Source of the DNA: JAITVM01 sp031551135
GTDB lineage: Bacteria > Bacillota > Clostridia > Lachnospirales > JAITVM01
Length of the DNA: 64,000 nt
Reading direction: 5' to 3'
Assembly: GCA_031551135.1 (NCBI GenBank)
Contig: JAVBOA010000015.1
Span: 1 to 64,000 of the forward strand
Shown: positions 16,089-25,068 of the stretch, one piece after another
How the letters are laid out: every line of letters begins with the position of its first letter
Position numbering within the stretch: the stretch's first letter is position 1
Notes under the pieces: generated by a model
What the model saw: only the letters and a program-made list of their open reading frames with translations
Told to the model about the DNA's origin: nothing
The model's database searches: none
Position numbers and translations under genes: made by a program

Positions 16089-17483
16089 ATGAATTTATCT
16101 AAAGATTTGAAAGAAAATATAAAAAACATAAATTTACCGGTAAAAGATTCATTTGATATCATCAGCCGCGAATTAATAATCGGAAACAGAGCCGCATATT
16201 TAATGTTTATAGACGGCTTCGCTAAAGATGATTTAATGTATTATGTAATACAGTCGCTTCAACGTATTGACAGCAAAATTACTGATAATAGCTTTATTGA
16301 TACATTGATAAAACAAAATATCGCTTATTTAGAAACAGATATCGTTGATAATATCGAATCGGCTCGAAAATCGGTACTCTGTGGTTCGATTGTATTTTTG
16401 ATAGAAAACGAAGACCGCGGAATAATCGTTGATGCCCGCGAATATCCGGCGCGCGGGCCGCAGGAAGCCGAAACCGAAAAAGTTACTCGAGGTTCAAAAG
16501 ATGGATTTGTGGAGACAATTGTTTTTAATACCGCATTGATTAGGCGAAGAGTGCGGGATGAAAATCTGATTTTTGAAATGAAATCTGTCGGAAAAAAGTC
16601 ACAGACGGATGTTAGTATTGGATATTTAAAAAATATTGTTGATGAAAAATTACTGAATGAAATCAGAGAAAGAATCTCGAAAATAAATATCGATTCGTTA
16701 GTGATGGCTGAAAAATCTTTGGAAGAATGTTTGCTGAAAAAATATTTTTATAATCCGCTTCCATTGATAAAATATACTCAAAGACCGGATATCGCCGCTT
16801 CATATTTATTCGAAGGACATATTATAATATTGGTCGATACTTCGCCGTCGGTTATGGTCGTTCCGGTAACACTGTTTTATTTTACACAGTTTGCAGAGGA
16901 TTTTTATCAAAATCCATTGGTCGGAACTTATTATAGATTCGTGCGCGCTCTTACAATAATTATTTCTTTGATTTTGACACCGCTTTGGCTTGTTCTTGCC
17001 GAAAACGCAGATATTTTAGCGGAATTTCTGAAAATTATCGGAGCTAAAGAAAATATCTCAATGCCTGTAATTCTGCAATTTTTGATTTTAGAATTCGGTT
17101 TTGATTTATTAAAAACTTCTTCGCTCCATACTCCTGATTATTTGGGCGGTGCTTTTGGAATCGTGGGCGGGCTTTTGCTGGGCGATTTTGCGATAAGAGT
17201 CGGTTTTTTCGTTCCCGAAACTATTTTTTATACAGCGCTGACCGCTATTGCGAATTTTTGTATACCAAATGTAGAATTTGCTTCCGCAATCAGAATTTTT
17301 CGGCTTTTTATTCTTTTAAGCACAGGACTTTTTGATTTTTATGGATTTTGTATTTCTCTGCTTTGCGTAATTATAATAACAGCCACAACGAAAACATTCA
17401 AAAATGCGCACTCATATCTTTGGCCTTTAATTCCATTCAATAAAGATGCTTTTATAAAAGTTTTCATACGAAAACCGGTTTAA
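16089..17483 (+). CDS. GerA-family spore germination protein, A subunit
   Basis: The 464-residue protein has the GerA layout: a soluble N-terminal half (1-230) with GSIVFLIE and ARGPQEAETEKVTRGSKDGF, which matches the conserved PxxExxxRGPxxGF region. A C-terminal half with about five membrane segments follows, ending FNKDAFIKVFIRKPV. A subunits sit in the inner spore membrane with B and C subunits and respond to nutrients. Here no gerB or gerC gene is adjacent, so partners must be elsewhere or this is an orphan. GGGAGG precedes the ATG. Confidence 0.9.
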   Translation: MNLSKDLKENIKNINLPVKDSFDIISRELIIGNRAAYLMFIDGFAKDDLMYYVIQSLQRIDSKITDNSFIDTLIKQNIAYLETDIVDNIESARKSVLCGSIVFLIENEDRGIIVDAREYPARGPQEAETEKVTRGSKDGFVETIVFNTALIRRRVRDENLIFEMKSVGKKSQTDVSIGYLKNIVDEKLLNEIRERISKINIDSLVMAEKSLEECLLKKYFYNPLPLIKYTQRPDIAASYLFEGHIIILVDTSPSVMVVPVTLFYFTQFAEDFYQNPLVGTYYRFVRALTIIISLILTPLWLVLAENADILAEFLKIIGAKENISMPVILQFLILEFGFDLLKTSSLHTPDYLGGAFGIVGGLLLGDFAIRVGFFVPETIFYTALTAIANFCIPNVEFASAIRIFRLFILLSTGLFDFYGFCISLLCVIIITATTKTFKNAHSYLWPLIPFNKDAFIKVFIRKPV

Positions 17484-17490
17484 TTTGTAT

Positions 17491-17522
17491 AAAGATAGGC
17501 GGAAATCGTCCTATCTTTATTC
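17491..17522 (+). terminator. Hairpin after the GerA gene
   Basis: AAAGATAGG and CCTATCTTT form a nine-base stem with a ten-base loop eight bases after the stop codon. The T tract is short, so termination may be partial. Confidence 0.65.
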
Positions 17523-17599
17523 ATGTCATAGACAAGTAATCGTATGGGTAGAACTTTTTGTTATATTATATCTTTAGATTTATATTAGGGGGTAAGGGC

Positions 17600-19273
17600 A
17601 TGAGAAAAATCAATCCAGTAATAGGGATTGTCTTGACTTTGACCATATACATTCCGGCTGCAATTCAAGTATGGGTGTTTATAAATCAATACGGCAAATT
17701 TAAAGAATCTCCGGTAAATTATGGCTATTGTCTCGATTATACTGTTACTTCTGACGGCAAATTTGCTTGGGCGGCTATGGAGCTACGGGACAAAATGAAG
17801 GAAATAACCTTGCGTCTCGTGGATATTGCAAGCGAAACCGTACTGGAAGAATATACTGTACCGGCTACTTTTGATAGATCAACTTTTTTGTTTACACAGG
17901 ACTCAGAGGTCTATTTAGCAGTGCCCACCAGTCCGGATGACGATGAAAAAGTATTCTGTTATATATATAATCTGCGCCAAGGACAAGCGCCTTTGCTGAT
18001 ATCGGACGATCTTCGTATGATAGATTCTGATGATGAGCCGATCCAATGGCAGAACCGCATAATTTTTCTGGGTAAAAACGCTGAAGACAGATATACGATG
18101 TCGTTTATAGAAAATAAAGCTATACATACTATTGATTTAGAAACCAGTTTTCCGGAACTTGAAAGTAATATTCGATGGGTTGAATTGCCGGGCAATGGCT
18201 GCAAAGTTATGCCGGTATACCGATTCGCGCTGTATGACAATACAGAGTTTTGTGTAGGTCCTTTGCTGGAGTCTTCGGGACTACCTATGGCAATCGGCAC
18301 GACAGATGAAAATGAGAGAGAGCTCGCGGCAAAAGCGGCGGTCGAAATGGTACGCTCACATTACGAAAGCAAGCTATTGGGGCTGAAGAGAGGCGAAAAA
18401 TCCGCTGAATATTTGGTAACATTTGATTCTTCCGCATTGTTAGGTGTATTTTCGGATCATCCATATGCGGCGGACGAAAATTGCACACTCTTGGAAGCTC
18501 CAAAATTTTTTAATGCGGCTACATGTTATTTAGATAGAAATAGTGTTTTAGTTGCAGGTACAAAGACCGCAAATCCCGAATCGGAATGTCTTTTATTTTT
18601 GTACAATATTGAAAAAGAATCTCTGAAACCCATAGCGGATAATATCAGCCGAAGCGCTTCCGGCGAAACATTTAAATCAAATACATTGGCATGGAGAGAG
18701 GGCGAATTGATTTTTGTCAAAAATCGCTATAAAACTCCCGGTATACTCATGAATCTTGACGACGGTACGGCCTCTTTTCCAAGCTTTGCTCTTTTTGAAA
18801 GCATAAAACCGCTTGGTGCCGGCGGAACATTTCAGCAATATTTGTTCTTAGGCGACGGAATTTATTGGCTTATTCCGGTTCTGCTTGTCGGCGGATTGCC
18901 GAGTTTAATAATTTTACTTCTATTTTGGCTAAATAGTTCAAAACACAAACGCCATAAAGACGCAGTTGCAAGTGGCGTTCACCTCAAAGCTATTGTTTTG
19001 GAAGCCGAATGGACAGGTATTATTTACAATAAACATTATCACGAAACAGAGTTGGAACTGGAATTTGACTATCTTGGGCAAACGCAAAAAGGAAAGGCTA
19101 AAATACTTTTGAATCCATGGGAAATGTTGCATTGCGGAGATGAATTGTACATTGCATACAATCCTAAAAATAGAAAAATAACTGTTTTGAATGATGACGA
19201 TGAATTGAATATTTCAAATGAAGGCGATGGCTCAATTATTTATATCAATAAAAAGAACGATAAGTTTAGATAG
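17600..19273 (+). CDS. Unknown two-segment membrane protein with a large extracellular region
   Basis: The ATG at 17600 follows GGGGGTAAGGGC, whereas the earlier ATG at 17558 has no ribosome site; the protein is then 557 residues. It has an N-terminal membrane anchor (about 7-25, VIGIVLTLTIYIPAAIQVWV), then about 380 mostly extracellular residues with repeated beta-strand patterns like a propeller. A second membrane segment lies near 425-445 (WLIPVLLVGGLPSLIILLLF). The cytoplasmic C-terminal part with LELEFDYLGQTQKGKAKILL resembles DUF3592-type domains by eye. Function is unknown. It is a single gene bounded by hairpins. Confidence 0.6.
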   Translation: MRKINPVIGIVLTLTIYIPAAIQVWVFINQYGKFKESPVNYGYCLDYTVTSDGKFAWAAMELRDKMKEITLRLVDIASETVLEEYTVPATFDRSTFLFTQDSEVYLAVPTSPDDDEKVFCYIYNLRQGQAPLLISDDLRMIDSDDEPIQWQNRIIFLGKNAEDRYTMSFIENKAIHTIDLETSFPELESNIRWVELPGNGCKVMPVYRFALYDNTEFCVGPLLESSGLPMAIGTTDENERELAAKAAVEMVRSHYESKLLGLKRGEKSAEYLVTFDSSALLGVFSDHPYAADENCTLLEAPKFFNAATCYLDRNSVLVAGTKTANPESECLLFLYNIEKESLKPIADNISRSASGETFKSNTLAWREGELIFVKNRYKTPGILMNLDDGTASFPSFALFESIKPLGAGGTFQQYLFLGDGIYWLIPVLLVGGLPSLIILLLFWLNSSKHKRHKDAVASGVHLKAIVLEAEWTGIIYNKHYHETELELEFDYLGQTQKGKAKILLNPWEMLHCGDELYIAYNPKNRKITVLNDDDELNISNEGDGSIIYINKKNDKFR

Positions 19274-19280
19274 AAAAAGT

Positions 19281-19307
19281 ATGGGATGGCGCGATTGGCC
19301 ATCCCAT
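19281..19307 (+). terminator. Terminator after the unknown membrane protein gene
   Basis: ATGGGATGGC and GCCATCCCAT form a ten-base perfect stem with a seven-base loop directly after the gene. A partial family A repeat end (ATACTATTTTCAT, from 19311) follows immediately. Confidence 0.7.
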
Positions 19308-19359
19308 ATAATACTATTTTCATATTGATAAGTATAAATTCATTTTATGGCTGTTTATC

Positions 19360-21210
19360 TCATTGATTAATCATCTCGGCTAATTCCTCTGAGCTTATAT
19401 CATAAGCCGCATTTATTCTGCTCAGGCCATACAAAGTATATGGCTTGTTTTTTGCAATTTTGGAGACTTTATTCTCGATTAAAAGCGTAGCGTCAAATCC
19501 AAGCGAACGGTAAATTGAATCCGACAGGATATTCGCTTTTCCGTAAGGATAAGCTAGAATATTCGAATCTATTTCCAATTCTTTGATAAATTCTTGATAG
19601 TCTTTTTCGATTTCCGCAAAATATTCGCCTGTGCTTTCGCTGTTTTTTTTCAAAATTCCGTCACGGGATATTTCCGAATCGCCTTCGTTATGCATATCAA
19701 AAGTATGAAATCCAAATTTAATTACACCCGAATCAAGCATCTCTTTCGCCTCTTTAAAATCAAAATGCGGTGTTATTTTTTTATCTGAATCGATATATTT
19801 ATCACGCCCGAATGACCAGCCGATTAAATTTATCGTGGCTTTCATATTCATTTCTTTCAAAATAGGATAAGCAAATTCATAATTACTGTAATAACCGTCA
19901 TCAAAAGTTATAATCAGCGGATTTTCGGGTAGATTCTCGATTTCGCCTTTTGCAAATTTTACGGCATCCTCCAAAAAAATTGTATTAAATCCGGCTTTTT
20001 TAAAAGCCTGCAAATCTGAACGGAATTTTGATTCCGAAATAGTCGCAAGGTTCAGCTCGCCGCCGTCGGGAACAATGTGGTGATACATTAAAATCGGGAG
20101 TTTTATTTCCTCAAGATTTTCACGTGAATTCAAATCCACATATCCGCTTAAATCAAGCTTCGGCGCAAAAATCGAATTTATTTTTTCGCCGGCATTTTCA
20201 GAATTTATATATTCCCCGAAATTTTTGGGAATATAAACGGAATCGTCATTATATACTTTTGCTAGCATCATATCACCGACGAAATTTCTAAAATGCACAG
20301 AATCATAAAAAAACCGCGGGTCGCCGCTGATATCGTTATAGCCGGAAAAAATCCAATAATCAGAAATCCTAGCCAATTTAATATAATATTCCTTGACTTT
20401 TTCCAAATCAAAAGATTTTAGCTCTAATTCGTAATTCGGTGACGCAATTAATTTAAAGCTAATGTTATTATCGGCGCATATTTTTTTTATTTCGGAAATC
20501 GATTCAATGCATTTATCCCCCAAATCCGTATCAGAAAAAGCCGGATTAGTCAAAAAAGTATTATCGCCGATTTGATTGACGTAGTCGTTTATATTAAGTA
20601 TATTTTCTTTGTCGCGCTTGAGTTTATTATAAACACCCAATTCCTCGATAAAAACATTATTCTTTGTAGGAAGTTCCTCAAAAGGCTGAGCCAAAAAAGC
20701 GTTTATTTTATTCGCTGAATATTTTGGATTCATCGTAAGATATTTGTAATAAAAATCTGCCGCCGTGCCGTTTATTTTTCCGTGCATTTCTTCCTTAACG
20801 TCTTCCGATTGCTTATCATATGAAATCAATTCGGTAACGCCGATATTCAAAACAATATTTTCGACATTATAATTTTCGATAAAATATTTCACAGATTTTT
20901 CAATTTCTTTAAGGTCGATTCCGTAAACCATCATATTATAAAAATTTGCGTCCTTATAATATTTGTTTAAAGAGAGCGGCGAAATCGAGGAAGTTTTGGA
21001 CGAACCGAAAATATAGGAATCGTATTTTTGATAATTCTTGTCCAAATACCCGATTTTTGCGGTTTTGGGATTATTCGTCATATTATAGCCGTAAAAATTA
21101 AATATATAATCGCCAAAAACACCGAAAGGGTCAAAAAATATATTTATCGAAAAAATTGCAATAAACCCTATAATAATTCCGATTCCATAATTTAAAATAA
21201 ATTTTTTCAT
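19360..21210 (-). CDS. Fusion of an SGNH/AlgJ-DltD-like domain with a polysaccharide deacetylase
   Basis: The ATG at 21210 (GGGTG upstream, 12 bases after the MBOAT gene) gives 616 residues. A membrane anchor (about 3-23) is followed by an SGNH-like domain (about 55-330). This carries FGSSKTSS, the block with the catalytic serine, and FYDSVHFRN, a DxxH block, as in AlgJ/AlgX and DltD partners of MBOAT proteins. The last part (about 370-616) is a NodB-type deacetylase with LPILMYHHIV, ITFDDGYYSN and the histidine motif HTFDMH. The protein probably faces the outside and modifies a cell-surface glycan: acyl or aminoacyl transfer by the first domain, N- or O-deacetylation by the second. It ends a five-gene operon with an adenylation enzyme, GNAT, carrier protein and MBOAT. 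I know no named system with this fusion. Confidence 0.75.
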   Translation of the reverse strand: MKKFILNYGIGIIIGFIAIFSINIFFDPFGVFGDYIFNFYGYNMTNNPKTAKIGYLDKNYQKYDSYIFGSSKTSSISPLSLNKYYKDANFYNMMVYGIDLKEIEKSVKYFIENYNVENIVLNIGVTELISYDKQSEDVKEEMHGKINGTAADFYYKYLTMNPKYSANKINAFLAQPFEELPTKNNVFIEELGVYNKLKRDKENILNINDYVNQIGDNTFLTNPAFSDTDLGDKCIESISEIKKICADNNISFKLIASPNYELELKSFDLEKVKEYYIKLARISDYWIFSGYNDISGDPRFFYDSVHFRNFVGDMMLAKVYNDDSVYIPKNFGEYINSENAGEKINSIFAPKLDLSGYVDLNSRENLEEIKLPILMYHHIVPDGGELNLATISESKFRSDLQAFKKAGFNTIFLEDAVKFAKGEIENLPENPLIITFDDGYYSNYEFAYPILKEMNMKATINLIGWSFGRDKYIDSDKKITPHFDFKEAKEMLDSGVIKFGFHTFDMHNEGDSEISRDGILKKNSESTGEYFAEIEKDYQEFIKELEIDSNILAYPYGKANILSDSIYRSLGFDATLLIENKVSKIAKNKPYTLYGLSRINAAYDISSEELAEMINQ

Positions 21211-21221
21211 TTTAACACCCG

Positions 21222-22601
21222 CTAAAAATTCTGATATAAAAATGTGGACATTTCTCCAAGGCTGAAGATTGATAAAATTAAGAGTATTCCGGCAAGCCAA
21301 ATCAAATATATTTTTTTATCGATTTCTTTTGATAATTGACGTGAATTTTTCGCATAAAAAGAAATAATTATTCCGACCGCCAAAATAAATAAATAATATA
21401 TATTCGAAGCCAAATAGTGCCGTATATCCAAATAATTATTAAAATTAAATAAATATTTCAGAAATAAAATATAATTCCTAAGTCCGTCAATTGAATATAA
21501 AGCCGCCGCAAACAAAAGTATAATAATCGTTATAAATCTTGATAAAAATTTCGGGAGGATATATTTTTTTGTTGATCGCAGGGCGCAAACCGCTATAACG
21601 CACATAGAAAAGCCATGCAGTAAACCCCATAAAATATAGTTTATGCCCGAACCATGCCATAAACCCGAAATAAAAAAAGTTATCATAGTTGCGGCGCAAA
21701 AGCGTACAATTGAATTTCCCGGTTTATAAATCACCGAAAAAACATATTCGTTTAGAAATTTAGTCAAAGAAATATGCCAGCGTTTCCAATAATCTTGGAT
21801 ATTTCGGGCTTTATAAGGGGAATTGAAATTATCTTTCAAATCAATGTTAAAAAATAAAGAAGTTCCGATACTCATATCCGAATATCCCGAAAAATCAAAA
21901 TAAAAAGCAAATAAATTTGTAAACATTCCAAGTAAAAGCGCGATAGAATTCGGCGATTCCAAAACCAAAGCGGATTTTGTGATTTCCAAAAGCGGATTCG
22001 CAATTAAAACTTTTTTTGCCAAGCCAAGCGAAAAAATAAAAAGACCTTTTTTGAAATTATCCGAATTAAATTTATTGAAATCCGAAAACTTAGGAATAAT
22101 TTCGTTGTGTCTCGCTATCGGCCCCATTATAAATATCGGGAAATAAATCGAATAAAGCAAAAAATCCACAAATGAATATTCCTTTGCCTTGCCTCTGTAA
22201 GAATCGATAATATACGAAACAAAGCGAAACGAATAAAACGATAAACCGATAGGCAGCGCAAGCTTTAAAAAACTGATTTCCGTAGCCAAAAAACGGTTGG
22301 AAAGATTAATTATAAAATCCGTATATTTTATAAAAAATAAAACGCCGATATTCCCCAAAATTCCAACAAAAAGCAGAATTTTAGATTTATATTTAAAAAG
22401 AATACGCCCGACAGCAAAATTAAATAAAGCCGAAAAGGCGAAAAAAATAATTCCGCTTTTGAAGCTGAATAAAAAATATATCGAAACGCCAATCAGCCAG
22501 ATTTTATTAATCAGGCTGATTTTAAAAATATTTAGAATATAAAAAACAATTACCGTAATGGGCAAAAAATAAAAAATATATTCATTTGAGGCAAAAGACA
22601 T
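21222..22601 (-). CDS. MBOAT family acyltransferase (DltB/AlgI-like)
   Basis: The 459-residue protein has about eleven membrane segments and MBOAT signatures: FSGYSDMSIGTSLFFNIDLKDNF with the PYKARNIQDYWKRWHISLTK block (about 240-290), and FFISGLWHGSGINYILWGLL with the catalytic-type histidine in LWHG. DltB moves D-alanine from its carrier protein across the membrane; AlgI does the same for acetyl groups. The neighbouring adenylation and carrier protein genes favour a DltB-like role, while the downstream SGNH domain is shared by both. It starts two bases before the carrier protein stop. Confidence 0.88.
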   Translation of the reverse strand: MSFASNEYIFYFLPITVIVFYILNIFKISLINKIWLIGVSIYFLFSFKSGIIFFAFSALFNFAVGRILFKYKSKILLFVGILGNIGVLFFIKYTDFIINLSNRFLATEISFLKLALPIGLSFYSFRFVSYIIDSYRGKAKEYSFVDFLLYSIYFPIFIMGPIARHNEIIPKFSDFNKFNSDNFKKGLFIFSLGLAKKVLIANPLLEITKSALVLESPNSIALLLGMFTNLFAFYFDFSGYSDMSIGTSLFFNIDLKDNFNSPYKARNIQDYWKRWHISLTKFLNEYVFSVIYKPGNSIVRFCAATMITFFISGLWHGSGINYILWGLLHGFSMCVIAVCALRSTKKYILPKFLSRFITIIILLFAAALYSIDGLRNYILFLKYLFNFNNYLDIRHYLASNIYYLFILAVGIIISFYAKNSRQLSKEIDKKIYLIWLAGILLILSIFSLGEMSTFLYQNF

Positions 22602-22603
22602 AT

Positions 22604-22837
22604 TTAACCCTTCATCTTTATAAACTCGACGATGTCGTTAACGGAATTAAATTCGTTTTCAACTAAATCATCGGGAGATATTTTTATTTTGTATTTTTTT
22701 TCTATAAAATTTATAATGACTAAAGATTCGAGCGAATCCACATACCCGCCGCCGAATAAATCCGTTTCATTATCCAAATCATTTTCAAAATCCAAATCAA
22801 AGCGTTCTTCTAAAAATTTTCTGATTTCTTCGTGCAT
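22604..22837 (-). CDS. Acyl/aminoacyl carrier protein (DltC-like)
   Basis: This 77-residue acidic helical protein has the phosphopantetheine attachment serine S35 in YVDSLESLVI, preceded by ETDLFGGG. The length fits DltC and acyl carrier proteins. It would be loaded by the adenylation enzyme (23329) and deliver the group to the MBOAT protein (21222). AGGAGG precedes the ATG. A holo-ACP synthase must be encoded elsewhere. Confidence 0.88.
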   Translation of the reverse strand: MHEEIRKFLEERFDLDFENDLDNETDLFGGGYVDSLESLVIINFIEKKYKIKISPDDLVENEFNSVNDIVEFIKMKG

Positions 22838-22853
22838 AAAATCCTCCTAAAAT

Positions 22854-23324
22854 CTAATCGTTTATCAGTTTGATAAAGGAAATATAATCCTCTGTAAATC
22901 CGGCGTTTTTATAAAAATTAACGGCGCGTGTATTTTTGACCATAGTATGAACCTGCATATATTCAATTTCGTATTCCGAAAAATACTCCCTCGCGCGCTC
23001 GATAAGCATTTTCCCGGTGTTTTTGCTTCGGCATGACTCATCAACAAAAAGCTCGCTGATATTTCCGATATATTTTGAGTTCTCGGCTTTAAATTTTATA
23101 TTGATTTTGCTGATATTTAAATTGATAAAACCAACGACTTTATTTTCCGATTCCGCCACAAATAATTTCAGAAATTTCGAATCCAAGGTAGCTTCCAAAA
23201 TCTCTGTAAGATTGCCGGTATTTAATTTTAATACAAAGCCTTTTGAGTTTAAATGCTCATAAAGCTGAACGAACATTTCAAAAACTCTGCTTATGTCCTT
23301 TTCTTGCATTTCTCTGATTATCAA
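22854..23324 (-). CDS. GNAT-family N-acetyltransferase
   Basis: The 156-residue protein shows the GNAT core. Strand beta-4 and motif A are visible as ISELFVDESCRSKNTGKMLI (about 88-107), where the usual acetyl-CoA loop RxxGxG/A reads RSKNTGK. The C-terminal VHTMVKNTRAVNFYKNAGF is motif B. It starts with TTG after GGGAAGTG and begins four bases after the adenylation gene. It may acetylate a small molecule or the activated monomer of this envelope operon; that is inference. Confidence 0.82.
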   Translation of the reverse strand: MIIREMQEKDISRVFEMFVQLYEHLNSKGFVLKLNTGNLTEILEATLDSKFLKLFVAESENKVVGFINLNISKINIKFKAENSKYIGNISELFVDESCRSKNTGKMLIERAREYFSEYEIEYMQVHTMVKNTRAVNFYKNAGFTEDYISFIKLIND

Positions 23325-23328
23325 AATA

Positions 23329-24849
23329 TCACTTCCCGATATAATTTGATTTTAAATAAACACGATCCAATTTGCCGTTTGCATTAAGCGGGATTTTTTC
23401 CAAGCGTATGATTTTGCCGGGAATCATATAGTTCTGCAAAAGACGTTTCATTTTATTCAGAATTTCACGGTCTTTCACATCTCCGCAAATTTCTGCGAAA
23501 AGCACAATTTCAGCGTTTATATCATCATATAAAACACAGGCTTTTTCGATTTCTTCAAGCGATTGGGCGGCCACCTCGATTTCGCCAAGCTCAATCCGAT
23601 TGCCCTTATGTTTTATTTGCGAATCTTTCCTGCCGAGATAAATAATTAAATTTTTGTTATTTTCGAAAACTAAATCACCGGTTCGGTAAATTAATTCACG
23701 GTATTTTTTATTTAAAGGATTCTGCATAAAAGCTTTGGAAGTAATTTCGGGCTCGTTGAAATATCCCAGAGCCAAGCCGGTGCCCAAAATGCAAAGCTCG
23801 CCGATTTCGCCGATTTCGGCTTTTGTATTATCTTCTTTCAAAATCAAGGTCTTTGTGTTTTCGCAGGCTATCCCAATCGGCAACGGTTCGTTATCCGCAA
23901 AATCCTCATTTACAATATAATAAGTGCAAACATCTGTTATTTCGGTAGGGCCGTATAAATTTGCGTAAAAAATATCCGATTGAGTTTTGCGCCAAATATT
24001 AAGCTGTTTATTCGGCATAACTTCGCCGCAAAACAGAACTTTTTTCAAAGACTTAAATTTTATTTCCGAAAGGATTCCCGAATTTGCAACATTAATAAGG
24101 ACAGTCGGAACCCAGAAAATTAAATTAATATTTTTTTGCTCAATGTACTCGGGCAGTTTCACCGGAAAATTAAACAGTACCTCCGGAATAATAATCACTT
24201 TGCCGCCGCAGAGCATTGCGCCGTAAATATCCAAAATCGAATTATCGAAATGAAAAGGCGCTTGATTTCCGAAAATGGTATTTTCGTTCAAGTCAAATTT
24301 ATTGACAACCCAATGCGCATAATCAATAACTCCTTTATGCGGAATAACAACGCCTTTGGGCATGCCCGTCGAGCCGGAAGTATACATAATATAAATCGGG
24401 TCGGTATCAATTATACTCATTAACGAATTTTCAATCAAATTTTCGTCAACAGGGCAACCGAGAGCCGTATCAAAAATAATTATTTCTGCATCAGATAAAT
24501 CCGTATCTTTTTTTAGTCTTTCAGAGCCTGCCGAATCGGTGATAATTGCAGACGGCTTTAAATGAGAAATAATTTTCGAAAGTCTAGCCGACGGCATATT
24601 TATATCAAACGGAACGTAGGTCGAGCCGCTGTATAAAATCCCCATAAACGAAATCAATGTGTTGCAGGATTTTGGTAAAAAAACGCCGATAAAGCCGTTT
24701 TTGTTTTTATTTAAAATATAAGAAGCAATTTTTTTTGCGTAATTTCGGTATTCAGAATAAGTATAGCTGTTTTGATTATCCTCAATAGCGGCTTTTTCTG
24801 CAAAATTTGTTGCTGCCTTGTCCAAAATTTTAATAGCCGATGAAAACAT
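23329..24849 (-). CDS. AMP-forming amino acid/acyl adenylation enzyme (DltA-like)
   Basis: The 506-residue protein is a stand-alone adenylation domain. It has the P-loop YTSGSTGMPKGVVIP (156-170), LYGPTEITDV, GELCILGTGLALGYFN, RTGDLVF, GRKDSQIKHKGNRIELGEIE and the C-terminal catalytic lysine region LNANGKLDR. It would activate a carboxylic substrate with ATP and load it on the carrier protein encoded two genes downstream. C274 in FCGEVMP falls where, as I recall, D-alanine-specific DltA has its selectivity cysteine (C269 of Bacillus cereus), so D-alanine is a reasonable first guess. First gene of the five-gene operon. Confidence 0.82.
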   Translation of the reverse strand: MFSSAIKILDKAATNFAEKAAIEDNQNSYTYSEYRNYAKKIASYILNKNKNGFIGVFLPKSCNTLISFMGILYSGSTYVPFDINMPSARLSKIISHLKPSAIITDSAGSERLKKDTDLSDAEIIIFDTALGCPVDENLIENSLMSIIDTDPIYIMYTSGSTGMPKGVVIPHKGVIDYAHWVVNKFDLNENTIFGNQAPFHFDNSILDIYGAMLCGGKVIIIPEVLFNFPVKLPEYIEQKNINLIFWVPTVLINVANSGILSEIKFKSLKKVLFCGEVMPNKQLNIWRKTQSDIFYANLYGPTEITDVCTYYIVNEDFADNEPLPIGIACENTKTLILKEDNTKAEIGEIGELCILGTGLALGYFNEPEITSKAFMQNPLNKKYRELIYRTGDLVFENNKNLIIYLGRKDSQIKHKGNRIELGEIEVAAQSLEEIEKACVLYDDINAEIVLFAEICGDVKDREILNKMKRLLQNYMIPGKIIRLEKIPLNANGKLDRVYLKSNYIGK

Positions 24850-24936
24850 ACTTATGCTCCTTGCATAGAGAGAATTCTTTATAATAGAATACTATATTTT
24901 TAAATTTTTTACAATAATACTATAAAAAACTTAAAA

Positions 24937-24959
24937 AAAACGGCGCATGCGCGCCGTTT
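24937..24959 (-). terminator. Terminator of the two-domain deacetylase gene
   Basis: On the minus strand AAACGGCG and CGCCGTTT flank a GC-rich centre and lead into eight T residues. It stops transcription from the deacetylase gene before the adenylation gene begins. Confidence 0.75.
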
Positions 24960-24999
24960 CAAATACAAAGCAGTTACAGGCCGCCAAAGGCGGCAATAA

Positions 25000-25055
25000 A
25001 GTTCTTTTGCTTCTTTTCTTTCAAGAAAAGAAGGCGGGTTTGGGTGGCAAGCCCA
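25000..25055 (-). repeat. 3'-UTR-associated repeat, copy 2
   Basis: GTTCTTTTGCTTC, CTTTTCTTTCAAGAAAAG and GGGTTTGGGTGGCAAGCCC match the order and spacing of the copy at 9706-9756. It sits between the deacetylase stop (25069) and its terminator. A further small hairpin, GCCGCCAAAGGCGGC (24980-24994), is inserted between them here. Confidence 0.65.
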
Positions 25056-25068
25056 AATTTTTAAAGCT

